In this document: one piece after another, positions 7,090 to 12,644 of the stretch
Layout: every line of letters starts with the position of its first letter
Numbering within the stretch: the first letter of the stretch is position 1
NCBI GenBank assembly: GCA_041394885.1
Contig: JAWKHI010000076.1
Span: 1-12,644 of the forward strand
Length of the DNA stretch: 12,644 nucleotides
Direction of reading: 5' to 3'
Source: DSOI01 sp041394885
GTDB lineage: Bacteria > Acidobacteriota > Terriglobia > Bryobacterales > Bryobacteraceae
Notes under the pieces: model-generated
Seen by the model: the letters and a program-made list of their open reading frames with translations, nothing else
Told to the model about the DNA's origin: nothing
The model's database searches: none
Position numbers and translations under genes: made by a program

Positions 7090-8738
7090 CCCGAAAGGTC
7101 ACAATGGATTGGGTTCTATTTTGGACCATCCTGATTCTGGTGGGAATCGGGCTGGTGATGGTGTATAGCTCGTCGTCGGTGGTGATGGAATTGCGAGCCA
7201 CGTCGAGCCAGAACACGGGCAGCATCGTGCAAGTGGCGAGCAACGCCGTGGATGTTCAGTTTACGCGTGGATACGTGCCGGCGCCGGGAACGGCGCTCAG
7301 CGTGACGATCGAGACGCCGGAGGAGGAGCCGCGGAAGGTGGAATACGAAGTGGCGATGGATCTGGGCGAAGGCCTGGTCCGCGCCATCACAGCCGCGCCG
7401 GTGAAGGGCATCGAGCCGGGGATGAAGGCGGTGAGTCTCAGCCGGCCGGCCGCGTCGCCTGCGAGCCGGGAAGCGATCGAGCGGGCCGGCAGCATTCCGC
7501 TGCCGCCGGCGTCGCCCGGGGGCGGGGCAGGCGCTTCGCCGGGATGGTCTTCCCGCCGCGCGGCTGCGGCGCTGCTCGGCATCGTGTGCCTGCTGTGGTT
7601 GGGCTGGCGCTATCGCAACGGCACGATTTCCAAGGGTTGGGCGCTGTTGGGCCTGGGATGGGTGGCGTTCGTGCAAGCCACCGCGTACTGGATGGACCTG
7701 GACTACGCGCCACACTATGCCCTGGCCGTGAAACAACTCTTCGCCGCTTTGCTCGGCTTCGCCGCCCTTATCTACATCAGCCAGCGCGATTACGCGCGGC
7801 TGCGGACGGCGCAATCGGCGTTCGGCGCGTTGGGTTTGGTTATCTTTCTGCTGATCCTCGTCTATTTCGTCGATCCGAAGGCGCACCGGTGGATCAAGAT
7901 TCTGGGCGTTTCGATTCAGCCTTCCGAACTGGCCAAACCGGCGTTAGTGCTGTTTCTTGCCTGGTTTGTCACCCTGCGGGGCAACGTGAATCACCGGAAC
8001 ACGATCTGGCCGGCCACGCTCGCCCTGGTGATGCTAGCCGGCGGGGTGATCGTGGCCGACTTCGGGACGGCGCTGGTGCTGGTGGCCACCGCCGCCGCGA
8101 TTTTCTTTTTGGCCGGGCTGAGCCGGACCTACACGCTCGCCGCCATCTGCGCCGGCACGGTGCTGCTGGCCGGGGCGATCGTGGCGAAGCCCTACCGTCT
8201 CAAACGCGTGGTGGATTTCGTAGACCCGCAGTACAACATGCTCGCGAGCGTCGATCCCGATAAGCGTCTCGAGGGCTATCTCGAACGCAACTCGATCGTG
8301 AAAGACACCAGCTACCAGGCCGAGCAGGCGCAAATCGCGCTGGGCGCGGGCGGATTTTGGGGACGCGGAATCGGCAACAGCCGGCAGAAGCTGCTATATC
8401 TGCCTGCCTCGCACAACGACTTCATCTTTGCCATCGCGGGCGAAGAGATGGGGTTGTGGGGATGCAGCCTGCTGCTGGGCGCATTCGTGGTGATTCTGTG
8501 GCGAGGATTCCGTTTGTACTTCACCGCGCCGGACGATTTCGGCCGTTTCATCGCCATCGGCGTCACCACCAGCCTGGTGTTTCAGGCTCTGTTGAACATG
8601 TCGGTGGTGGTGGGTCTGTTCCCCACCAAGGGCATTCCGCTGCCGCTAATCAGCTACGGCGGGAGTTCGCTGGTGGGAACGATGATCTCGCTGGGGCTGC
8701 TGTTGGGCGTGAGCCAACGGGCCATCCGCAGCGCCTGA
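7086..8738 (+). CDS. ftsW: Septal peptidoglycan glycosyltransferase FtsW (SEDS) with AtpD-barrel-like insertion in the first periplasmic loop
   Basis: A 550-residue SEDS-family polymerase that joins lipid II into septal glycan strands as partner of FtsI. Usual length is about 370-420 residues. The FtsW core is intact. TM1 is at about 9-34 and ends in V-M-V-Y-S-S-S. After the insertion, TM2 starts at about 211 and leads to Q-R-D-Y, H-R-W-I, S-I-Q-P-S-E-L-A-K (276-284), G-N-S-R-Q-K-L-L-Y-L-P (430-440), H-N-D-F-I-F (443-448, with Asp445 at the position of the essential SEDS aspartate), G-E-E-M-G-L, and the FtsW-type P-T-K-G-I-P-L-P-L-I-S-Y-G-G-S-S (513-528). Between TM1 and TM2, residues about 42-205 are extra: a segment like the N-terminal barrel of F1 ATPase beta, a Gly/Pro/Ser linker and two hydrophobic segments. 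The frame is open throughout, with no sign of frameshift. It starts inside the murD stop (ATGA) and ends nine bases before murG. Confidence 0.96.
   Translation: MTRKVTMDWVLFWTILILVGIGLVMVYSSSSVVMELRATSSQNTGSIVQVASNAVDVQFTRGYVPAPGTALSVTIETPEEEPRKVEYEVAMDLGEGLVRAITAAPVKGIEPGMKAVSLSRPAASPASREAIERAGSIPLPPASPGGGAGASPGWSSRRAAAALLGIVCLLWLGWRYRNGTISKGWALLGLGWVAFVQATAYWMDLDYAPHYALAVKQLFAALLGFAALIYISQRDYARLRTAQSAFGALGLVIFLLILVYFVDPKAHRWIKILGVSIQPSELAKPALVLFLAWFVTLRGNVNHRNTIWPATLALVMLAGGVIVADFGTALVLVATAAAIFFLAGLSRTYTLAAICAGTVLLAGAIVAKPYRLKRVVDFVDPQYNMLASVDPDKRLEGYLERNSIVKDTSYQAEQAQIALGAGGFWGRGIGNSRQKLLYLPASHNDFIFAIAGEEMGLWGCSLLLGAFVVILWRGFRLYFTAPDDFGRFIAIGVTTSLVFQALLNMSVVVGLFPTKGIPLPLISYGGSSLVGTMISLGLLLGVSQRAIRSA
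7209..7448 (+). other. Region of ftsW encoding an F1-ATPase beta-subunit N-terminal barrel-like domain
   Basis: Residues 42-121 of FtsW read like the first domain of AtpD (ATP-synt_ab_N type beta-barrel). The opening T-G-S-I-V-Q-V with V-D-V-Q-F parallels the AtpD start T-G-K-I-V-Q-V with V-D-V-E-F. Then follow V-P and A-L-x-V, E-V-x-x-x-L-G-E-G-L-V-R-A-I (AtpD: E-V-x-x-x-L-G-G-G-I-V-R-T-I), and G-I-x-x-G-M closing with L-S-R-P. Spacing between blocks matches with a small gap in the middle. The similarity begins about where a native AtpD would begin and stops where its barrel ends; no Walker A or other nucleotide-binding motif follows. The comparison is with the E. coli AtpD sequence from memory, not a search. 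By FtsW topology this part should lie outside the cytoplasmic membrane. Confidence 0.8.
7560..7694 (+). other. Region of ftsW encoding two supernumerary membrane segments
   Basis: Residues 159-174 (rich in A, L, I, V, W) and 185-203 are both hydrophobic and long enough for helices. They are joined by a short basic turn, R-Y-R-N-G-T-I-S-K-G. They follow a flexible Pro/Gly/Ser linker (about 122-157) and precede the normal second FtsW helix, which starts near 211. An even number of extra helices keeps the orientation of the SEDS core, predicting about 12 instead of 10 membrane spans. The basic turn would face the cytoplasm, consistent with the positive-inside rule. Confidence 0.65.
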
Positions 8739-8747
8739 CCGCCCTCC

Positions 8748-9854
8748 ATGAAGTTCGTTTTCGCGGGGGGAGGAACCGGAGGACACGTCGTTCCCGCGCT
8801 CGCGGTGGCCAGGGAAGCCGCCGGGCGCGGGCACGACGTAACCTTCATCGGCACCCGGGAGGGAATCGAGGCCAAGCTGGTTCCGGAAGCCGGGTTTCCC
8901 ATCGAGTGGATTGAAATCGGAGGAATGAAGCGGGTGGGGTGGAAGAAGCTCATGCAATCGCTGTGGCAACTGCCGGCCTCGGTGACGCGGTGCGTGCGCA
9001 TACTCGACCGGGAACGTCCGGCGGCGGTGTTCTCGATGGGTGGGTACGTGGCTGGTCCGGCCGTGCTCGGGGCGGTGTGGCGGCGAATCCCGGTGGTGGC
9101 TATGGAGCCGAACGCGATGCCGGGATTCGTGCACCGGATGATGGCGCGGTGGATCGAGCGCGCGCTTCTGGGCATGGAGGACGCGGCGCGGTTTTTTCCC
9201 GAGGGCCGTTCGGAGGTGACCGGCGTACCGGTGCGGGAGCCTTTTTTCGCGGCGCAGGGGAGCGGGAGCAGCGTCTTCACGGTGCTGATCACGGGCGGGA
9301 GCCAAGGTTCGCGGACGCTCAACCGCGCATTCCGGGAAAGCTGGCCGTTGTTTGCCGCCCAGGGTCCGGCGGTGCGGTTCCTGCATCAAGCGGGCGCGGC
9401 GGAAGCGGATGTACTGCGGGAAGACTTCGCCCGGACCGGGCTCGCAGGGTCGGTCACGGCCTTCATCGCCGACATGCCGGCTGCGTTCGCCGAGGCCAGG
9501 CTGGTGGTGGGGCGCGCCGGCGCGGGCGCGGTGGCCGAGTTGGCAGCAGCGGGGAAACCGTCGATCCTGGTTCCCTTCCCTCACGCCGCCGACGATCATC
9601 AGACCGCCAACGCGCGAGCGATGGAACAAGCCGGCGCGGCCCTGTGTGTCGCGGACGGAGAATTCACGGGGGCGCGTCTGCACCGGGAAGTAGCGGCGCT
9701 TGCGGGAGACGCCGCGCGGTTGGCGCGGATGGGCGGCGCGGCCAAGCGCCTGGCGCGTCCCGGGGCGGCGGCGCGCGCGGTGACGGCGCTCGAACAAGCT
9801 TGCAAAACGGTACCGTTTCCTGTTGACACGGAGCGCGAAAGCCGAAACAATTAG
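8748..9854 (+). CDS. murG: Lipid II-forming UDP-GlcNAc:MurNAc-(pentapeptide)-PP-undecaprenol GlcNAc transferase MurG
   Basis: A 368-residue GT-B glycosyltransferase (GT28) on the inner face of the membrane that adds GlcNAc to lipid I to make lipid II. Visible are the N-terminal glycine-rich loop G-G-G-T-G-G-H (7-13), the S-M-G-G-Y-V-A-G-P segment (97-104), the E-P-N-A-M-P-G block (120-126), the second glycine-rich loop T-G-G-S-Q-G-S (182-188) with L-N following, and the UDP-GlcNAc-binding region R-A-G-A-G-A-V-A-E-L (256-265, Glu264) running into P-F-P-H-A-A-D-D-H-Q-x-x-N-A (276-289). Length is normal. The ATG at 8748 gives the canonical start, M-K-F-V-F-A-G-G-G; no strong Shine-Dalgarno precedes it, so translation may depend on ribosomes finishing ftsW nine bases upstream. 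The C-terminal 20 residues are not conserved family sequence. Confidence 0.97.
   Translation: MKFVFAGGGTGGHVVPALAVAREAAGRGHDVTFIGTREGIEAKLVPEAGFPIEWIEIGGMKRVGWKKLMQSLWQLPASVTRCVRILDRERPAAVFSMGGYVAGPAVLGAVWRRIPVVAMEPNAMPGFVHRMMARWIERALLGMEDAARFFPEGRSEVTGVPVREPFFAAQGSGSSVFTVLITGGSQGSRTLNRAFRESWPLFAAQGPAVRFLHQAGAAEADVLREDFARTGLAGSVTAFIADMPAAFAEARLVVGRAGAGAVAELAAAGKPSILVPFPHAADDHQTANARAMEQAGAALCVADGEFTGARLHREVAALAGDAARLARMGGAAKRLARPGAAARAVTALEQACKTVPFPVDTERESRNN
9823..9851 (+). promoter_or_regulatory. Possible sigma-70-type promoter ahead of murC (TTGACA-N17-AACAAT)
   Basis: Inside the last codons of murG there is a perfect TTGACA (9823-9828), followed after 17 bases by AACAAT (9846-9851, four of six matches to TATAAT) in an unusually AT-rich patch. 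A start about seven bases downstream would give an almost leaderless murC message lacking most of the AGAGG ribosome site, which argues against strong use. It may be chance. Confidence 0.25.
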
Positions 9855-9857
9855 AGG
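9853..9857 (+). promoter_or_regulatory. Ribosome binding site of murC (AGAGG)
   Basis: AGAGG overlaps the murG stop codon (9852-9854) and sits five bases before the murC ATG at 9863, supporting that start. Confidence 0.6.
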
Positions 9858-9862
9858 TTAAA

Positions 9863-11260
9863 ATGTTTTTTAAGCCCCAGCACCTGCATTTCACGGGTAT
9901 CGGTGGCATTGGGATGAGCGGAATCGCGGAAGTGCTGCTCAACCTCGGATACACAATCAGCGGCTCGGATCTCAAGCTCGGGCCGATCACGGAACGGCTG
10001 TCCTCGCTGGGCGCGACGATCCACGAAGGGCACCGTGCATCCAACGTAGGCGACGCGCGAGCGCTGGTGATCTCGTCGGCCGTATCGGCGGACAATCCGG
10101 AACTGCTCGAAGCGCGCCGGATGCAGATCCCGATCATCCCGCGCGGCGAACTGCTGGCGGAACTGATGCGGCTGAAGTATGGCGTCGCCATCGGAGGCAG
10201 TCATGGCAAAACCACGACCACATCGATCACGGCGGCGCTGCTGAGCCACGCCGGGCTGGACCCGACGGTGGTGGTGGGCGGGCGGGTGCGCGCCATGGGC
10301 GGCTCCAACGCCCGCGTCGGCGCGAGCGACTTTCTGTTGGTGGAGAGCGACGAAAGCGACGGATCGTTTCTCAAACTGGCGCCGATCCTCGCCGTGGTCA
10401 CCAATATCGACCGCGAACACCTGGACCACTATGGATCGTTCGAGCGGGTGCTCGACGCCTTCGCCGAGTTTGTGAACAAGGTTCCGTTCTATGGCGCGGC
10501 CATCGTGTGCCTCGACGATCCGGAAGTGCAAACTATCCTCCCGCGCGTCCGCCGTCGTACCATTACCTATGGTATGAGTGCGCAGGCCGACCTGCGGATC
10601 GCCGATATCCAGGCAGGCGCACAGTCGAGCCGTTTCCGCCTCCGTCTGCGTGGCGAGGACCTCGGCGAATTCGAACTTCGCGTCGCCGGTGTGCACAACG
10701 TGCTGAACGCCACGGCGGCCGCCGCCATCGCGCTCGAACTCCAGGTTGCTCCGGACCTGATCCGGGAAGGCCTGGCCCGGTACTCGGGCGTGGATCGCCG
10801 GATGCAGGTGCGCGGGGAAGCCGGCGGTGTGACGGTGATGGACGACTACGGCCACCATCCCACCGAGATCCGCGTCACGCTCGACGCGGCGCGTCTGGGG
10901 CCCTGGAAACGGATTCTGGTTGTGTTTCAGCCTCACCGCTACACGCGGACCGGAACGTTGATGGACGAGTTCGCGCGGTCATTCCACGCCGCCGACCACG
11001 TCTATGTCACCGATATCTACGCCGCGTCGGAACAGCCGATCGAAGGCGTGACCGGCGAAGCGCTCGCGCGGCGGCTTTTCGACTTCGGCCATCGCGGCGC
11101 CGAGTTCTCGGGGTCGCTCGACCGCGCCGTGGAGGCATCGGTGGATGCGGCGGCGCCCGGAGACCTCATCCTGACGTTGGGCGCCGGATCGGTGTCGCAA
11201 GCCGGCGAACGAATTCTAGCCGGGCTGCGCGAAAGGCAAAGCGGGGAGAAAGGAATCTGA
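9863..11260 (+). CDS. murC: UDP-N-acetylmuramate:L-alanine ligase MurC
   Basis: A 465-residue cytoplasmic Mur ligase that starts the stem peptide by adding L-alanine to UDP-MurNAc. Motifs in order: H-F-T-G-I-G-G-I-G-M-S-G (9-20) in the UDP-binding domain; the MurC-type ATP loop G-S-H-G-K-T-T-T-T (112-120, where His replaces the Asn of MurD and MurE); E-S-D-E-S-D-G-S-F (161-169); V-T-N-I-D-R-E-H-L-D-H-Y (179-190); H-N-V-L-N-A-T-A-A-A (278-287); D-D-Y-G-H-H-P-T-E (327-335); F-Q-P-H-R-Y-T-R-T; and L-G-A-G-S near the end. Length and order are normal. It is separated from murG by eight bases and from ftsQ by two. In many clusters murB and/or ddl follow murC, but neither is present here. Confidence 0.97.
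   Translation: MFFKPQHLHFTGIGGIGMSGIAEVLLNLGYTISGSDLKLGPITERLSSLGATIHEGHRASNVGDARALVISSAVSADNPELLEARRMQIPIIPRGELLAELMRLKYGVAIGGSHGKTTTTSITAALLSHAGLDPTVVVGGRVRAMGGSNARVGASDFLLVESDESDGSFLKLAPILAVVTNIDREHLDHYGSFERVLDAFAEFVNKVPFYGAAIVCLDDPEVQTILPRVRRRTITYGMSAQADLRIADIQAGAQSSRFRLRLRGEDLGEFELRVAGVHNVLNATAAAAIALELQVAPDLIREGLARYSGVDRRMQVRGEAGGVTVMDDYGHHPTEIRVTLDAARLGPWKRILVVFQPHRYTRTGTLMDEFARSFHAADHVYVTDIYAASEQPIEGVTGEALARRLFDFGHRGAEFSGSLDRAVEASVDAAAPGDLILTLGAGSVSQAGERILAGLRERQSGEKGI
11249..11254 (+). promoter_or_regulatory. Ribosome binding site of ftsQ (AAAGGA)
   Basis: AAAGGA at the end of murC lies eight bases before the ATG at 11263. It identifies that ATG as the ftsQ start, although the same reading frame is open for a further 750 bases upstream inside murC. 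Confidence 0.6.
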
Positions 11261-11262
11261 CC

Positions 11263-12126
11263 ATGGCGAAGAAGCAGAAAACGTCGAGCATGGATATCGC
11301 GGAAGGCTTCTTTTTCGCCGTCCGTCCTTATTTGCTGCCCACGCTGGCGGCCACGTTCGGGATCCTGCTGCTGGTGGTGGTTTTTCAGCGCTTCGAGGGG
11401 TTCCTGGTCACCGATGAGCGGTTCCTGCTGCGGCCGGCGGAACCCGGCGCCACCGGCTCACCGGATGTATCGGTGCAAGGCGCGTCGCTGGCCTCGATTC
11501 CGTCGCTCCAGGCGGTTTTCGCCGCCGATGAGGGACGCAGCGTCTTCTCGCTCCCGCTGGCCGAACGGGCGGCGCAGGTTCGCAAGGTGCAATGGGTGAA
11601 ATCGGCCCGCGTGAGCCGCATATGGCCGAACCGGGTGGCGGTGGCGGTGGAGGAGCGCAACCCGGTGGCGTTCGTGCATCTGGATCCTGTGCGCCGCGGA
11701 CAGCCGGTGCGGCCGCGGTTGATCGACGCCGAGGGCGAGATTCTGCCGTTGGTGGAGCATCGGCGGTTCACGCTGCCGGTGCTGACCGGGGTCCGGACCG
11801 ACCAGACAAGGGATCAGCGCGTAAGGCTGGTGCGGATCATGACGCAGCTTCTGCGCGAGCTCGGCGAGCCGGGGCGGCGGATTTCCGAGATCGACGTGAG
11901 CAGTCCGGACAATCTGCGGATCGTGTATCCCACGGCGCATCGCGCGATCACGCTGATCATGGGAGATCGCGAATGGCGGGCGCGCCTGGAGAAATTTCTG
12001 CGTCACTATCCCGAGATCCGGCAGAACATGCCGAACGCGGTGGAGCTCGATTTGCGGCTCGAAGGCCATATTCCCGCCGTGCAATGGGACAAAGCCCCGG
12101 CGGAGAGGGAGGGCCGTGGCGACTAA
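11263..12126 (+). CDS. ftsQ: Cell division protein FtsQ (POTRA domain, DivIB/FtsQ family)
   Basis: A 287-residue bitopic protein that scaffolds FtsB/FtsL and regulates FtsW/FtsI at the division site. It has a short cytoplasmic tail with lysines (AKKQK), one membrane segment at about residues 22-42, then a periplasmic POTRA domain (about 68-133) containing the V-K-S-A-R-V-S-R-I-W-P-N-R-V-A-V-A-V-E-E-R block (112-132), which corresponds to the family's W-V-x-x-A-x-V-x-R-x-W-P motif. The beta domain follows, with L-I-D-A-E-G-E-I-L (153-161) and L-P-V-L-T-G (171-176). The reading frame is open much further upstream, but that part is a shadow of murC. The ATG at 11263, two bases after the murC stop with AAAGGA before it, gives the correct membrane-anchor architecture. 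The 3' end overlaps ftsA by 11 bases. Confidence 0.93.
   Translation: MAKKQKTSSMDIAEGFFFAVRPYLLPTLAATFGILLLVVVFQRFEGFLVTDERFLLRPAEPGATGSPDVSVQGASLASIPSLQAVFAADEGRSVFSLPLAERAAQVRKVQWVKSARVSRIWPNRVAVAVEERNPVAFVHLDPVRRGQPVRPRLIDAEGEILPLVEHRRFTLPVLTGVRTDQTRDQRVRLVRIMTQLLRELGEPGRRISEIDVSSPDNLRIVYPTAHRAITLIMGDREWRARLEKFLRHYPEIRQNMPNAVELDLRLEGHIPAVQWDKAPAEREGRGD
12102..12113 (+). promoter_or_regulatory. Ribosome binding site of ftsA (purine-rich, GGAGAGG/GGGAGG)
   Basis: A 12-base all-purine tract containing GGAGAGG and GGGAGG lies immediately before the GTG at 12116, inside ftsQ. It decides in favour of this non-ATG start for ftsA. Confidence 0.7.
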
Positions 12127-12644
12127 GCCCAAATACGCGGTTGGCGTGGACGCGGGCAGTTCCCGCACACGGTGCGTAATCTGCGCGGTGGAAGACCAGC
12201 GCCTGCGCTTTCTGGGGGCGGGATCGGTGGCGAGCCATGGCTGGCAACGCGGGCAGGTGTCGGACCCCAAGGCGCTGTCGGCGTCGATCCTGGCGGCGGT
12301 GAAGGAAGCCGAAACGCGCGCCAAGGTGCTGGTGGATTCGGTGGTGATCGGGTTGGGGGGAACCTCGGTCGAATCGATCCAGGGCTTCAAGCCATACGAG
12401 TTCAGCCGTCCGCGGGAGATCACGCCGAACGACCTGGCCTATTCGGTGGAACTGGCCTCGCGCGTCACGACGCCGAACGACCGGATGCTGCTGCATGTGT
12501 TCCCGCAGGACTTCATCGTGGACGGCCGCGCCGGCTACCGGTATCCGGTGGGCCTGGCGTGCACGCGGCTGGAAGCCAATGTGCTGCTGGTGACCACCTC
12601 CGAGCAGGAGCACGATTGCATCGTCACGAGCGCGCATCAGGCGC
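12116..12644 (+). CDS. ftsA: Cell division protein FtsA, N-terminal part (3' end outside window)
   Basis: The first 176 codons of an actin-like ATPase that tethers FtsZ to the membrane and links the Z-ring to FtsQ/FtsN and the septal synthases. The frame is open to the right edge. It begins V-A-T-K-P-K, then the phosphate-1 strand and loop V-G-V-D-A-G-S-S-R, and continues with the FtsA-typical G-A-G-S-V-x-S-H-G-W-x-x-G-Q-V. The R-E-I-T-P-N-D-L block (about 102-109) and the P-Q-D-F-I-V-D-G...P-V-G...R-L-E-A stretch (about 131-154) belong to the FtsA-specific 1C region. The loop has Arg where many FtsA proteins have Lys (D-x-G-T-x-K). The GTG start overlaps the ftsQ stop by 11 bases and has a strong ribosome site. 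ftsZ would be expected downstream, outside the window. Confidence 0.93.
   Translation, partial: MATKPKYAVGVDAGSSRTRCVICAVEDQRLRFLGAGSVASHGWQRGQVSDPKALSASILAAVKEAETRAKVLVDSVVIGLGGTSVESIQGFKPYEFSRPREITPNDLAYSVELASRVTTPNDRMLLHVFPQDFIVDGRAGYRYPVGLACTRLEANVLLVTTSEQEHDCIVTSAHQA

Noticed and set aside
7209..7448. A separate, truncated atpD gene or pseudogene inserted in ftsW
   Set aside because: There is no start or stop codon separating it. The frame runs unbroken from FtsW TM1 through the segment into TM2, so it is part of one protein.
7086..8738. Assembly chimera joining ftsW with an ATP synthase gene
   Set aside because: Considered because of the odd domain, but the reading frame is kept on both sides, codon use and GC look like the neighbours, and the linker plus two balancing membrane segments would not come from a random join. 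Comparison with relatives would settle it.
10507..11262. Upstream in-frame extension of ftsQ inside murC, giving a 539-codon frame
   Set aside because: The first 252 codons are an Arg/Pro-rich shadow of murC. The ATG at 11263 has a ribosome site and gives a normal FtsQ with a short cytoplasmic tail and membrane anchor.

Overview
This window is a tightly packed, single-strand (+) segment of a bacterial division and cell-wall (dcw) cluster. It holds eleven genes: rsmH (3' part), ftsL-like, ftsI, murE, mraY, murD, ftsW, murG, murC, ftsQ and ftsA (5' part). Coding DNA fills almost the whole window. Neighbouring genes overlap by up to 11 bases or are separated by 0 to about 30 bases, with no terminator-like gap, so co-transcription is likely. 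No tRNA, rRNA, CRISPR array or mobile element was seen.

Organism: the DNA is GC-rich and the MurE carries the DNPR signature for meso-diaminopimelate, so the cell wall is of the Gram-negative DAP type. The FtsI with one C-terminal PASTA domain, the FtsA N-terminus beginning V-G-V-D-A-G-S-S-R and the overall style of the proteins suggest an Acidobacteriota member, perhaps of the Solibacter/Bryobacter group. This is inference from remembered family features, not a database result.

Layout: rsmH (16S rRNA methyltransferase) and ftsL lead into ftsI (septal transpeptidase). Then come murE and mraY, with no murF between them, then murD and ftsW (septal glycosyltransferase). murG, murC, ftsQ and ftsA follow, with no murB or ddl between murC and ftsQ. 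MurC, MurD and MurE build the UDP-MurNAc-tripeptide in the cytoplasm. MraY and MurG convert the nucleotide precursor to lipid II. FtsW and FtsI polymerise and cross-link it at the septum, and FtsL, FtsQ and FtsA recruit and activate them.

The unexpected part is ftsW. Its first extracytoplasmic loop carries an in-frame insertion of about 165 residues. The first half looks like the N-terminal beta-barrel domain of the F1 ATP synthase beta subunit (AtpD), without the nucleotide-binding domain. The second half is a Gly/Pro/Ser linker followed by two extra hydrophobic segments that restore the normal topology. A second oddity is the FtsL-like protein, which has a cytoplasmic N-terminal extension of about 120 residues containing four tandem five-residue Gly/aromatic repeats.
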